A stretch of 43,831 nt of DNA from a virus: positions 1 through 43,831 of IMG/VR virus record IMGVR_UViG_3300021964_000003, one strand, 5' to 3'. Positions 16,176-25,610 of this stretch are shown one piece after another. Made by a program: the position numbers and the translations under genes. The notes beneath the pieces are model-generated. The model was given only the letters and a program-made list of their open reading frames with translations. It was not told the DNA's origin and made no database searches. The stretch's first letter is position 1, and every line of letters starts with the position of its first letter.

Positions 16176-17183
16176 TTATAGTTCTGACAAGAACGCTGAT
16201 TCAAAAGTTGCGTAATCACCCAAGGCTACATTATTTATTTTTATGCCGGACGAGTTTGGTACTTTTAAAACACCCACCTCAAGTGTTGTTGCTGTCGAGC
16301 CAAGTAACGCTTTAAAACTTCCCTGACCACTATCATCCCAAATAAATTTAGCTTTATCCTCTACACCACCCACATGGGTAAAGCCAACGATACGCTGAAC
16401 AGAAGAACCTCCACCACCTGTGTCCTCTATTGTATCAATAGCTATTAGATTCCCATCGCTATCAAAATCAAAGTTTAAATATGCCCCTGATCCTATAGTC
16501 ATCCAATCCGTTCCGACTTGCAGTTTACCAATATGAGAATCTACTTCATTCCCTTGTGGTTGAGTATTACCAACATTAAATTGTACGGAAGACCCATTAA
16601 GTTCCCAATTCATTACCAACAGGTATCCATCACTATTAGGTGTGGCACTAAAGTTGGTAATACCATTACCAAGAGTTTCATTAATGGATGCTACCGATTC
16701 GCCACGATTAACTTCGATCCCACCTGTCTGTGCAGTTTCTGATCCGTCACTTTTAAGATTAACCTCAATAATATTATCTTCAACACTTAGTGTTTGAGTG
16801 TTAATTGTGGTGGTGGTTCCCGTAACATTCAGGTCTCCAATTTCCGCTCGCGTAGCTTTAAGAACTGAAAATATATCTGTTCCATTTTTAAGACTATCAA
16901 TGCTTACCTTTGAAGCTTTCAAATCAACTTCACTTGTAGTTGCATACCCTGCATTTTCTAATGTGGTAAGTCTACCTCCAAGCGAAACCCTCGCATTTCC
17001 AAGCGAGGTCACAACTCCATTTAATGAAACTTTTGTTGCATAAGGGGTAAAGTCGATAGTGTTAACCACATTACCCAAGCTTACTTGTGTTGCATAATAT
17101 GTGCTTAGTGAAACCCTCAAATTTGAAAATTCACTACCTACTTTTTCGCCAATTTTTCCTAATATATCGTTTGCTGTACTCAT
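16176..17183 (-). CDS. Tail fibre protein, first of a pair
   Basis: This encodes 335 residues. The N-terminal anchor ILGKIGEKVGSEFSNLRVSLS matches that of the next fibre gene. It is followed by a repetitive coiled or triple-beta stretch with recurring VSLG/VSLN units (residues 23-75), a predicted trimeric shaft, and a Gly/Asn-rich beta C-terminal half. No Shine-Dalgarno site is seen at the start. It belongs to the same compositionally odd island as its neighbour. A fibre role is likely. Confidence 0.75.
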   Translation of the reverse strand: MSTANDILGKIGEKVGSEFSNLRVSLSTYYATQVSLGNVVNTIDFTPYATKVSLNGVVTSLGNARVSLGGRLTTLENAGYATTSEVDLKASKVSIDSLKNGTDIFSVLKATRAEIGDLNVTGTTTTINTQTLSVEDNIIEVNLKSDGSETAQTGGIEVNRGESVASINETLGNGITNFSATPNSDGYLLVMNWELNGSSVQFNVGNTQPQGNEVDSHIGKLQVGTDWMTIGSGAYLNFDFDSDGNLIAIDTIEDTGGGGSSVQRIVGFTHVGGVEDKAKFIWDDSGQGSFKALLGSTATTLEVGVLKVPNSSGIKINNVALGDYATFESAFLSEL

Positions 17184-17184
17184 G

Positions 17185-17424
17185 TTAATGTTTGTTTAAA
17201 TCAAAGTGTAAATTAAAAGTTAATTCTGTCCCATATTCTGTCCGTAAAGATTCAAGTCCGGCATCATCGATGTATTCTAGTTGAGACCAATTTTTGAAAC
17301 CATCTCCACATTTCATTCTTTTGGCAGACAAATCTAAACCAATTTCTCCCTGCCTTAAAACAGGGTCTACGGAATTCCATTCGGTTGCAGTCGATCTGCG
17401 AACCAATATTCGTCTGACACTCAT
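17185..17424 (-). CDS. Small fibre-attachment protein, MTD N-terminal-like
   Basis: This encodes 79 residues with a GGAGG site ahead of the start. The pattern of RRSTATEWNSVDPVLRQGE, GLD, KCGDGFKNW and L matches the N-terminal domain of phage major-tropism-determinant and fibre proteins, in which a small beta domain attaches the adhesin to the tail. Here the domain stands alone, immediately before the fibre pair, so it may act as an adaptor. It overlaps the upstream fibre-like gene by 4 bases. Confidence 0.75.
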   Translation of the reverse strand: MSVRRILVRRSTATEWNSVDPVLRQGEIGLDLSAKRMKCGDGFKNWSQLEYIDDAGLESLRTEYGTELTFNLHFDLNKH

Positions 17425-17951
17425 GCATGTCCTCCATCTATATCAAATGCTGTAACATAATGTGGTTCACTACTTGCCTCCCCTCCATCGATAATTGAGT
17501 CAATGAAGTCAGTATTGTTGACAAAATTCCAATTTTGCGAAGTGGATTCATATTGAAGGATATCACCATCCTGTGGAGTAGTGGAAGCTACATCAGCAAG
17601 TTGTGGCAAGTTAAGCTGAGTCAGTCCGGCATCAGTATCATTAATCCAAGATGAACCATTCCATTTTAAGACATCCCCTAAATTGACACTAGCGATAGAA
17701 ACATCATTTAATCCATTAAGTGCGGTTGCCCCACCTGTCCCACCTGTCCCTCCGCTTGGAACTCCGGAACCGGACATGGTTCCATTAACCAATAATGTAC
17801 CATCGATTTGTATTGTTTCCCCTGACCCAATAACAATATTATTAGTAGGAACAATTACATTAGGTGCACCAATTCTTGCAAAAGTTTCTACACTTAACTC
17901 TGTACCTACTTCAGGTAAACCTTGTGGTGTAACTATTGCCCTAATTGCCAT
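17421..17951 (-). CDS. Short tail-fibre-like protein (176 aa)
   Basis: The start is the ATG at 17951, with GGAGA about 9 bases upstream. After a beta-rich N-terminus and a GSGVPSGGTGGTGG linker (about residues 81-94), two copies of a short repeat appear: LNDVSI..GDVLKWNGSSW and LADVAS..GDILQYESTSQNW. These are known from phage fibre shafts. The protein is probably a fibre or baseplate-proximal shaft. It overlaps the nozzle gene stop by one base and the adaptor-like gene by four. Confidence 0.75.
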   Translation of the reverse strand: MAIRAIVTPQGLPEVGTELSVETFARIGAPNVIVPTNNIVIGSGETIQIDGTLLVNGTMSGSGVPSGGTGGTGGATALNGLNDVSIASVNLGDVLKWNGSSWINDTDAGLTQLNLPQLADVASTTPQDGDILQYESTSQNWNFVNNTDFIDSIIDGGEASSEPHYVTAFDIDGGHA

Positions 17952-19996
17952 TACGAATAATCTCCTACATTTCGAGCATTTTGAACAACAGCTTCAATTT
18001 GAATAGATCGAATTTTACATTCACCATTTGATTTTATTTCTAAATTTACAGACTGACCTCTTTTCCGTATATTATAAGATTGCAGTTTTCCTTCATCGGA
18101 AATGGTAGACTCAATTTCTTTTACTTTTGTTGTTGATTTAGGTGCAATTGCGTTTACCGAAACTTCAAGTTTTGTTGCTACAACAACTTCATAATCTACA
18201 TCACGAACCCAATTAGAAATTACAACATAATCTGTTGTTGAGTTAGGTTTCCTAATTTCAAAATGACTAATGGCTCCATCGCTCATTCTTGTAACACTAG
18301 ACAATAAGTATTCTACTCCGGTTTCTAACCATTCATCCGCGAGTGGATATGGAATTATTGTAGGTTGATCAACCCTTGGATGAAAAGTGAGACCATCTGT
18401 GGAACTAATTTTATTGGAAATTATTTTTACTTTAGTTCCAACTTCGATATCTGAGTTAAGCCCATAATTTAATGATATACCTTTTTTCCTAATTCTTTCA
18501 CCTCCTATATCATATGTAATTTTACCCTGCACAAATTTTTTAATGCTGTAATCCTGAGCCAAATAACTTCGAGTCACTAATTTAAAATCTATGTCAAAAT
18601 TTTCATCCGATTTTAAATCTGTATATTTAAAAACTTGTCGATCTGTTGATATGTAAACTTCGTCTTGAAAAGTATGAATATCAAAAATCCTAAATCCGGA
18701 CTGAGTTGTAGTTGGATTTGTAAGACTTTCTTGTCCTGTCCCTGCCCATAAATTTTGATTAAACGAGTCAAGACCAACAAATTGAGATCGTAACGAGTCG
18801 TAGATCAAAATATGGGAAGGTGAATTAGCACCATCGAGTGGCAACGCGCAGTATACTAAATTTTTATGGTAATGTAAAATTGCAGTATCAATTGCATTTA
18901 CATTTACTCTCTTCATGATATTAGGAACCTTTTTTGATAGAGGTTCACTATCTAAATTCACTTTTGAAATTGCGATGCCCAATCCTTTTGAAGGATCAAG
19001 TTGAGGGACTAAAACTTGAATATCACCCTCATTAGAAACGAAATAAATATAGCTTCCGTTTTGAGTCCATGCATTAACTCCGGCAATTCCTAATTGACGA
19101 GTAATTTCTGTTGCCCTTCCTCCTGAATCAAGTGTCGAAACATTTGAAATAATATGAATGCTCTTTTTACATAGACATAAAACTTGATCTTCTAAATAAG
19201 GTGCAAGAGCAAGCAAAACATCACCTTGTCCGCGATTTAAAAAAAATGTATTTGTCTTCTTAAATAAATTATTATTTAGAGTGTCAGAAAAAGCGACTGA
19301 GGTTGGAGAGTCATCAAACCAAGGAATGATTAATCTGTTTTGAAAATAAATTCCAAATGGTGCTTGTGGGCATACAAAAAAGCTTGGGTCTTGAACCGGA
19401 ACTTGACTTGGATTTCCATTGACATCAACATATCCTCCGGTTGTTTCATCAGTTAAATACATAGTATGAGTACCACTTAAAACTTGCCAAGAATTCATTG
19501 TATCATTCCACCTCCAAGGACGCTCGCCACTTGCATAGGATGGAAATAAAATTAATTCATCAAAAGCCTGAATAACTCTGAATGCATAATTAAAAACAGC
19601 AGTGTTGATTGCCATTACGCTATTATCAAATTTCCATGAAAATTCTTGTGGAAAGGCAATGTTAGCAGATGGATTAGATTGAGTTGAATCAGTAATGTAG
19701 TACTGATTGTCGTTCATGCCCATTACTATTAGTTTTTCTTCACCTAAAGGAGGTGAATATGTTACAAGTTGGGTAAATTGATGATTATATCGAAGTGGCA
19801 CTTGGGACTGAAACATAAGTTTTAATCCACCTCTCGATTTCACCACTCCCTCTTCAATTCTTACATTTTCTGCCTCTGTATAAATTGATGGTTCTAATCT
19901 CGTTGGCTCAGTAATTTGATCAAGACCAATAAATGAAATGTCGCCATCCTCAACAAATGGATCATCCAATTGAAAGACTGACCTGAATTTACCCAT
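17951..19996 (-). CDS. Tail nozzle / tubular protein B-like
   Basis: This encodes 681 residues. The N-terminal pattern FIGLD, PTRLEPSIYTEAENVR and SRGGLK is typical of podovirus tail nozzle (stabilisation) proteins, which build a beta-propeller-like hexamer at the tail tip. Repeated beta blades with aromatic turns occupy residues 60-450 and a beta-rich C-terminal domain follows. It starts inside the end of the 83-residue gene. The family assignment rests on the N-terminal pattern, length and neighbours. Confidence 0.8.
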   Translation of the reverse strand: MGKFRSVFQLDDPFVEDGDISFIGLDQITEPTRLEPSIYTEAENVRIEEGVVKSRGGLKLMFQSQVPLRYNHQFTQLVTYSPPLGEEKLIVMGMNDNQYYITDSTQSNPSANIAFPQEFSWKFDNSVMAINTAVFNYAFRVIQAFDELILFPSYASGERPWRWNDTMNSWQVLSGTHTMYLTDETTGGYVDVNGNPSQVPVQDPSFFVCPQAPFGIYFQNRLIIPWFDDSPTSVAFSDTLNNNLFKKTNTFFLNRGQGDVLLALAPYLEDQVLCLCKKSIHIISNVSTLDSGGRATEITRQLGIAGVNAWTQNGSYIYFVSNEGDIQVLVPQLDPSKGLGIAISKVNLDSEPLSKKVPNIMKRVNVNAIDTAILHYHKNLVYCALPLDGANSPSHILIYDSLRSQFVGLDSFNQNLWAGTGQESLTNPTTTQSGFRIFDIHTFQDEVYISTDRQVFKYTDLKSDENFDIDFKLVTRSYLAQDYSIKKFVQGKITYDIGGERIRKKGISLNYGLNSDIEVGTKVKIISNKISSTDGLTFHPRVDQPTIIPYPLADEWLETGVEYLLSSVTRMSDGAISHFEIRKPNSTTDYVVISNWVRDVDYEVVVATKLEVSVNAIAPKSTTKVKEIESTISDEGKLQSYNIRKRGQSVNLEIKSNGECKIRSIQIEAVVQNARNVGDYS

Positions 19997-20240
19997 TCCT
20001 TCTAAGCTCTATTAATCTATCAAGCTTTGATTCTATTCCATCTAGTCTTTTAAAAAGAGTTTCATTCTCTGAAGTGTTTCGTGCCATATCCACTTCAAGT
20101 TTATTAATTCTTTTAGCGCTACATTCAATTTTATGAAATGCCATTTTTATGACAAAACCACCAATTGCAAAAAGTAATCCACTCACCATTTGCAATGCGT
20201 AAAATATTAAGTTATTTTCCATCTCGATTTTTTTTTGCAT
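19989..20240 (-). CDS. One-pass membrane protein with coiled coil, holin/spanin-like candidate
   Basis: This encodes 83 residues, or 77 if it starts at the ATG at 20222. Residues about 11-33 (IFYALQMVSGLLFAIGGFVI) form one membrane helix, and the rest is a charged coiled coil (KLEVDMARN, LDGIESKLDRL). The architecture fits small phage holin-like or spanin proteins, though similar proteins have other roles. It overlaps the lipoprotein gene upstream and the nozzle gene downstream. No lysis enzyme is adjacent, so the role is tentative. Confidence 0.65.
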   Translation of the reverse strand: MQKKIEMENNLIFYALQMVSGLLFAIGGFVIKMAFHKIECSAKRINKLEVDMARNTSENETLFKRLDGIESKLDRLIELRRNG

Positions 20241-20625
20241 GATAATGGGTATACAGCATCGGAATTAAAAACCATAACGCTAAACCAATTACACAAAGTT
20301 TTAAAACTCCGTAAACTTCTGCTAAGACTCCATCAAAAAATCCATTGTTTTTTGCAGACTCTAGTTTCGCATTTATAAGAGCATTCGCGCCATCCTTCGT
20401 GAGTGCCTCAATGACAAGTTCTTCAGACTGATCTTTTGATTTATCTAGTAGTAAAAGTGATCCGGCTCCGGCTCCAAGTCCGGCTCCAAGTCCGGCTCCC
20501 ATTGGAGTACCTCCGGTAGCAACCGCCCCTACTCCCCCACCAACTACAGCGAGCGTTGGGGGAAGTAGGGATTTATAGCTACAACTACTAAAAGATAAAA
20601 AAATAAATATTTGAAAAAGCTTCAA
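20212..20625 (-). CDS. Probable lipoprotein with Gly-rich and C-terminal membrane segments
   Basis: This encodes 137 residues. The N-terminus MKLFQIFIFLSFSSC looks like a lipoprotein signal peptide with an approximate lipobox and Cys15. A Gly/Ala-rich hydrophobic stretch (residues 24-60) contains GAGLGAGLGAGAG, encoded by near-perfect 12-base DNA repeats. A C-terminal membrane helix near residues 105-125 (LCVIGLALWFLIPMLY) precedes a basic tail. With the adjacent membrane protein it is a candidate lysis or envelope-fusion pair; alternatively it could be superinfection exclusion. None of these roles is proven by sequence. Confidence 0.65.
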   Translation of the reverse strand: MKLFQIFIFLSFSSCSYKSLLPPTLAVVGGGVGAVATGGTPMGAGLGAGLGAGAGSLLLLDKSKDQSEELVIEALTKDGANALINAKLESAKNNGFFDGVLAEVYGVLKLCVIGLALWFLIPMLYTHYHAKKNRDGK

Positions 20626-21029
20626 CTCATTTGAATCGTAAATCCACTAGCAGGGATTTTAAAAATATCTCCGGCATTAATTTCGACTGAACTCTGCAAA
20701 GCACCATAAACCAACATGTTCCCACCTGTTGATGCGTCCATAAGTGCAATATGCGTAATTGTTCCCCAATTCGCGGTAGCGTCTGCCCAACGAAATTCAG
20801 ATGAATTTGTTACTGAACCTCCGGATGCTGATCCAAAATCTCCTTGATTTGTTGCTCCGGCTTGAATTCTTGCATATGCTCCACCGGAACATTCAGTCCC
20901 TCCTCCGGCATCGTTTGGTGCTGTTGTAAATAGTGCGACATATGGTTTGCCCGTACTAAGCGTTATATCTGTTCCTCCAACTAACCCGTTGAGAACAGCT
21001 TCTTCTGTATAATCTGTTGCTTGACTCAT
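20622..21029 (-). CDS. Small virion protein, decoration or fibre-associated
   Basis: This encodes 135 residues. The pattern YVALFTTAPNDAGGGTECSG and GAYARI, followed by FRWADATANWGTITHIAL, belongs to a widespread small phage structural family found near head and tail genes. I know it by pattern only. The leader is A-rich without a Shine-Dalgarno site; a TATACT sequence lies in the 52-base gap before the gene, so a weak promoter is possible. It overlaps the lipoprotein gene by 4 bases. Confidence 0.75.
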   Translation of the reverse strand: MSQATDYTEEAVLNGLVGGTDITLSTGKPYVALFTTAPNDAGGGTECSGGAYARIQAGATNQGDFGSASGGSVTNSSEFRWADATANWGTITHIALMDASTGGNMLVYGALQSSVEINAGDIFKIPASGFTIQMS

Positions 21030-21081
21030 AATTTATTTTATTTGTTTTTTTGTTTTAGTATAACTTTATGAAATTTTACAT

Positions 21082-24000
21082 TTAAGCCTTATTAAGAGTT
21101 TCTAAGATATTATTGGATTGTGTTCCATCCATCTTCCAATAACCGATTGGTTTTTTATATGAATCATTGGGGTTATAATTTTCCCATCCGGCTCCCACTC
21201 CATTATTACGAATTATTTTCATTTGATTAAGAAATTCATTTCCATCTGCCCAACTTATATCGTTCCAAATTAATAGTTGCGCATACTGATTTGGGTAATA
21301 TCCTCCTTCAGCAAATGTAAAAGTGCTTGACGATCCTAGTGGAGTCCAATTTCCATCAGTTATTTCTGTTGAACCATGTATACTATTACTCGTTCCATCT
21401 AAGATGCTATCATCTGCAAGATAATATTCTATTTTTTTACTTCCACCTATTGTAGATTTTACTTTTATCGCAAAAAATTGTTGAGATTTATTTTTCCAAA
21501 TATTTTCAATTTGTGATTTTGGTATCAAAACCTCATCTAACCCATGTTTGATTACCGCGTTATGGGTTGTTGATGCCGTATGGTTATTGCCATCTTCAAA
21601 TACCCCAAATATTATACTCGAATCTCTTGCGGTTATAAGCTGAGAGGATGCGGTAGAAAATATTTCAATTCCTCTGTTATTAGCATACTCAAAATTTGAA
21701 GGTAATAAATTCCAATCAAAGAAATATTTAGGAGGATCGCGATATGGACTGACATAAAACTGACTAACATCAGGATTGTCCACTTGGAGGTCAATCCACC
21801 CTGCAATAATTATATTATCTTGATCAAATGATGATGATTGAAGAGTCATATGATTCCCTCCCCCAAAATAACCGGTACCTGAATTTTCAAACATCATTCC
21901 CGACATTATGGCATTAAAAGTAGTCGAACGAGTTACTCCACTTGGTTGAGTTATTGAAGTTCTATCTGTATCATCTGAACCATTTGATCTTGAAAAACCA
22001 CCTTGCAGAATCAAAGTACCAAGCTTTGAATTCTTACCATCTACTACTTGAGTTATGGACATACTCAAAGAAACAGAGCCATTCTTAACAGAATTATTTC
22101 CGGAAGCATTCAGTGAGATACCCATGCCAATCTGAGCGTAACCTTTTTGAACTGAACTTTTTCCGGAAGCATTTACTGATATTGAAATATCTTCATCTTG
22201 ATCTGCGTTGGATGGAAAATAACTCGCATTAATTCCGAAGTGTAGCTCAGTCGGTAAGCTTGCTGAATAGATTGGAGGAGGGGATATTTTAAAGTTTTTA
22301 GCAATTTGATTTTGGAGAGATATTACATAACTATTGGCGCCTGCTATACCTCCTGAAAAACTATTAACACCCCACATGAAAAAAGGAACTGCACCGAAGT
22401 TATGTTGGACAGGATAAACACTTGCCACTCCGGTAGTTTTCATTGCGTTACTCCCTAAGTGGGAAATAGAGGGAACAGACATATTAATTGTAGTAGACCT
22501 AAATCTAACTCTTTGTCTTTGTACAGGAGAAGTATTAATTGATACCGGAATTGCAACTCTAGTTGCACGATTTACTTTTGCTTCAGCTTCAATTTGAATA
22601 TTAAATTCACTTGTAGCTATTCTCCTTTTTACTGCATTACCTCCTCCAATTTCACCTCGATCTTGCGAGCGAAACGGAGAACCTGTCTCTAACCAAAATG
22701 AAATGTTTACAGCATCGATGGTAATAATTTTATTTCTGCCATTGGCAACTAAGTTAATACCTAAGTCAATTTTAGCATCTGATCGATTGTATGCCTCCCA
22801 AAATGTGCCTCTAGGATATGATGGATCACCTAAAGTAAAACCTTGAGTGTAAGTAACCAAATTACCTGTTGCTGAATTTATAAAAGTTGATTCCCATTCA
22901 ACATCATCTCCGGCATTTAATCCATCGAGTCGAGTTATTTTAAAATATGTATTATTTGGGAATCTACCACTACCAATTGGATGATTATAACCATTAGGAA
23001 ATATTATATATTGCCCTAATTTAAGGTCTCCACCAACTTGATAAATCCCTGCTGTTTTAATTATATTTCGACCACTTACTGAAGTAGAAAAACCTGTGCC
23101 TAAACTTGTATTACTAAACTTAGCTGAGTTGAATCCACGAGCAGAGGCTCCAAAAGAAAATGATAACTCCGGCAACCCTTCTTTAATTGAGCCAATTTGA
23201 TCTGTGGTGGGGGATTGAGTGTAAGGTTGTGTCGCGTTTGTTCTACGATATGCATTTCCGCGAATGACATAAGGTTGACCCCTATCTTGCTGTTGGTCTA
23301 ATTTATCTATTTCTTTTAGTAGTGCGTCTAGCACTTTGATCTCCCATAACTCAGATTTTTCGTGTTGACCATCTCCTACCAACCACGATTTATAAGCATG
23401 TAATTTTATTGCCGGATATAAAAATTTAGCAACAGGGGATGTAAGTGAGGATGTTGTGTAGGTAGGTGCATCAATGCGATACTTAATCCAAACTTCATTT
23501 ACTACCGCATCGATGGACTCCACATAAATACCCTCGGTTCCTTCCCTAAAATTTAATGGAGTTGCTTTTGTGTATCGAGGGTCAGTTTTATGAACCGAAA
23601 TTATAGTTTCAATTGAATTTTTTCCGGCTTGCTCGTAAGCAATATATCTTTCAAATCGCTCATCAAGTTCTTGAAAATATGTTGTATTGTTGGGATCAAT
23701 GTTATCATATTCAAAATTTGCCAAATTAATTCCGGATGATGTGTAAGGGACTTGAATACAAAGGTAATTCTTATCATTATATCTTACCTTAGCCCCTATA
23801 TCATACAGACCACTTTCTTCCCACTCAGGATCATTATTGTAGTCTCCTATTTCATGCCAAAAATCAACACTTTCATCAGGCTTATGCCCTGTTGATATTT
23901 TCCAACAACGATAGTATTTATCTTTGTAAAATACTTCATCGTTTACAGCATATGCTTTGCTGTTGTCGTACTCTTCTCGAAAGTACCTTTTTTCAGTTAA

Positions 24001-24159
24001 TGTAAATTCTGCCCAAGGGTAATAATCATAGCAAAATCTTACCGCATCGTTTATGTACTCGGTAAGAAGAATCTTTTCATGTGCAAGCAAATTAGCAGGG
24101 TCTATCCCTGCTGTTGATGCTACTCCGTTAAGGCAACTCTCAAATGTTACTGAACGCAC
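21082..24159 (-). CDS. Head-tail adaptor fused to a long fibre-like extension
   Basis: This encodes 1025 residues from a GTG start at 24159. The first 300 residues resemble podovirus adaptor/tubular-A proteins (LTEYINDAVRFCYDYYPWAEF), interrupted by two small aromatic modules like carbohydrate-binding folds (AYAVNDEVFYKDKYYRCW and YDIGAKVRYNDKNYLC). From about residue 330 it becomes beta-rich, with repeated ISVNASGKSSVQKG / ISLNASGNNSVKNG units near residues 670-720 and a lectin-like C-terminal region. Typical adaptors are about 200 residues, so the size indicates a fusion. The start lacks a Shine-Dalgarno site, and an internal start cannot be ruled out. Confidence 0.75.
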   Translation of the reverse strand: MRSVTFESCLNGVASTAGIDPANLLAHEKILLTEYINDAVRFCYDYYPWAEFTLTEKRYFREEYDNSKAYAVNDEVFYKDKYYRCWKISTGHKPDESVDFWHEIGDYNNDPEWEESGLYDIGAKVRYNDKNYLCIQVPYTSSGINLANFEYDNIDPNNTTYFQELDERFERYIAYEQAGKNSIETIISVHKTDPRYTKATPLNFREGTEGIYVESIDAVVNEVWIKYRIDAPTYTTSSLTSPVAKFLYPAIKLHAYKSWLVGDGQHEKSELWEIKVLDALLKEIDKLDQQQDRGQPYVIRGNAYRRTNATQPYTQSPTTDQIGSIKEGLPELSFSFGASARGFNSAKFSNTSLGTGFSTSVSGRNIIKTAGIYQVGGDLKLGQYIIFPNGYNHPIGSGRFPNNTYFKITRLDGLNAGDDVEWESTFINSATGNLVTYTQGFTLGDPSYPRGTFWEAYNRSDAKIDLGINLVANGRNKIITIDAVNISFWLETGSPFRSQDRGEIGGGNAVKRRIATSEFNIQIEAEAKVNRATRVAIPVSINTSPVQRQRVRFRSTTINMSVPSISHLGSNAMKTTGVASVYPVQHNFGAVPFFMWGVNSFSGGIAGANSYVISLQNQIAKNFKISPPPIYSASLPTELHFGINASYFPSNADQDEDISISVNASGKSSVQKGYAQIGMGISLNASGNNSVKNGSVSLSMSITQVVDGKNSKLGTLILQGGFSRSNGSDDTDRTSITQPSGVTRSTTFNAIMSGMMFENSGTGYFGGGNHMTLQSSSFDQDNIIIAGWIDLQVDNPDVSQFYVSPYRDPPKYFFDWNLLPSNFEYANNRGIEIFSTASSQLITARDSSIIFGVFEDGNNHTASTTHNAVIKHGLDEVLIPKSQIENIWKNKSQQFFAIKVKSTIGGSKKIEYYLADDSILDGTSNSIHGSTEITDGNWTPLGSSSTFTFAEGGYYPNQYAQLLIWNDISWADGNEFLNQMKIIRNNGVGAGWENYNPNDSYKKPIGYWKMDGTQSNNILETLNKA

Positions 24160-24162
24160 AAC

Positions 24163-24492
24163 TCATACTTGTATTTGTGCGGATTTCGATTTAATGGCAA
24201 CTAAGTCCCCGAATCTTTTCTCTAACCAATTTAAAAATGTTTTATCCTTCCAAATTTCATACCCTAATTTACTACCCCAAAAGTGGTAAACGGGTTGACA
24301 TATCTTCATTCTTAATCGTCCAAAACTATAATTCTTTCGCTCACCATTAGTAACTCGCTTTTCCGCTTGCATTAACAAAATTTGTTCTTTTTCGGCAGAA
24401 GCGAGGGATGCAGATTCAATTTCAGCAAAGTGTGAATAGACATCTTTTGTAATGTCAACACCATCTACTTTTATTTCTTCCACATCCCTCAT
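24163..24492 (-). CDS. Small protein following the capsid gene, unknown
   Basis: This encodes 109 residues with a strong AGGAGG site 7 bases before the ATG. It is helical in the first half and aromatic-rich in the second (YHFWGSKLGYEIWKD). Its position directly after the major capsid gene and before the adaptor suggests a head-completion or virion role. I do not recognise a family. Confidence 0.7.
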   Translation of the reverse strand: MRDVEEIKVDGVDITKDVYSHFAEIESASLASAEKEQILLMQAEKRVTNGERKNYSFGRLRMKICQPVYHFWGSKLGYEIWKDKTFLNWLEKRFGDLVAIKSKSAQIQV

Positions 24493-24513
24493 TCTTGCCT
24501 CCTGAACTTAAAT

Positions 24514-25590
24514 TTAGTTTAGAGTAACTTTTCCGTGATCGAGACCACCGGAATAAGATTTCAAACTGAAAACCGACTCAATAATGCTTCTAGCACCTCC
24601 ACCCAAATCAGGAAGTTCGCGAACACTAGTTTCCTCTGCGTAACAAGCTTCAAACTGAGACAAGTTAAGAACAAATAATGTCTTTTGTCCTACCGATGCA
24701 TCATATACTCCTCCGGTAGTCCGTGCATCTTGCTCCAAGAAGCTACTTAAGTTGAGCGAAATTGTCCCAAAATCTGACTCGATTATGTCAACTGCATAAG
24801 CTAATCGTGCATTATCTGCATCGCGATTTGAAGCAGTTAAATTATCAGTTCTTGGTGAGAAGATACTGAAGTCAGAAATGTGCTTCTTCATTGCGGTTCC
24901 GCAAAGACCAAAAAAGGTTTTGTCAGACTCTCCGGTCTGCTCATAAATGGACTGCATTACTCCACGAACATCTTGCTCGGTCAGTATTCCTGTTCCCGTT
25001 GTGTCACCACTAACTATTGATGTTGAAGGAGTGAGGAAATCACTAGGGACAGGTGCTATAGTCGATGCTGTAGAAGAAATCCATTTTCCTAATCCACGAG
25101 TTTGGTATGGAGTTGCACTTGTTGTACCTGTTCCGGTCTCTTGTGCAGTCTCTTGAGAAGAACAAAAAGTACTTTCCTGATCCCTTTTATGAGCGACTAA
25201 TGCGCGAGAAATTGAAAGTGCCATTTCCTTTTTCCATCCAACGCCCGCCACATCAGATACCATGTTTGCTAAACGCGAAACTTTAGGAACCCTACGAGCA
25301 TATTGAAGATAAACTGAACACTTCTGTCTTTGATCGTAATTTTCAAAATCAGAATTCCCAATGTCATCACCATCAATTGGTAAATTATTAGATATTCCGG
25401 AAGTGTAAGTTGCTGTTTGAACTAAATTTGGTTTATGCTTATCGAGACCCCATTCAACGAATGTATTCCTTGGTGCTGAACCGCGTTTTACCTGACTTAA
25501 AAAAGGACATGCCTTTTGATCTACTACTACCAATAAGTCGGCTAATGACTCTCTGATAAGGCTTTGTTTTGTTTCTACTATACCTGCCAT
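24514..25590 (-). CDS. Major capsid protein, SU10/DUF5309-like
   Basis: This encodes 358 residues starting after AGGGGG. The order of motifs fits the DUF5309 / phage SU10 major capsid family with the HK97 fold: TFVEWGLDKH near residue 45, then DFENYDQRQKCSVYLQYARRVPK, the long helix KKEMALSISRALVAHKRDQE, and the C-terminal GGLDHGKVTLN. It sits directly after the scaffold gene and will be the most abundant virion protein. No separate maturation protease is seen nearby. Confidence 0.85.
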   Translation of the reverse strand: MAGIVETKQSLIRESLADLLVVVDQKACPFLSQVKRGSAPRNTFVEWGLDKHKPNLVQTATYTSGISNNLPIDGDDIGNSDFENYDQRQKCSVYLQYARRVPKVSRLANMVSDVAGVGWKKEMALSISRALVAHKRDQESTFCSSQETAQETGTGTTSATPYQTRGLGKWISSTASTIAPVPSDFLTPSTSIVSGDTTGTGILTEQDVRGVMQSIYEQTGESDKTFFGLCGTAMKKHISDFSIFSPRTDNLTASNRDADNARLAYAVDIIESDFGTISLNLSSFLEQDARTTGGVYDASVGQKTLFVLNLSQFEACYAEETSVRELPDLGGGARSIIESVFSLKSYSGGLDHGKVTLN

Positions 25591-25610
25591 AATTTTTTCC
25601 CCCTAAATTT

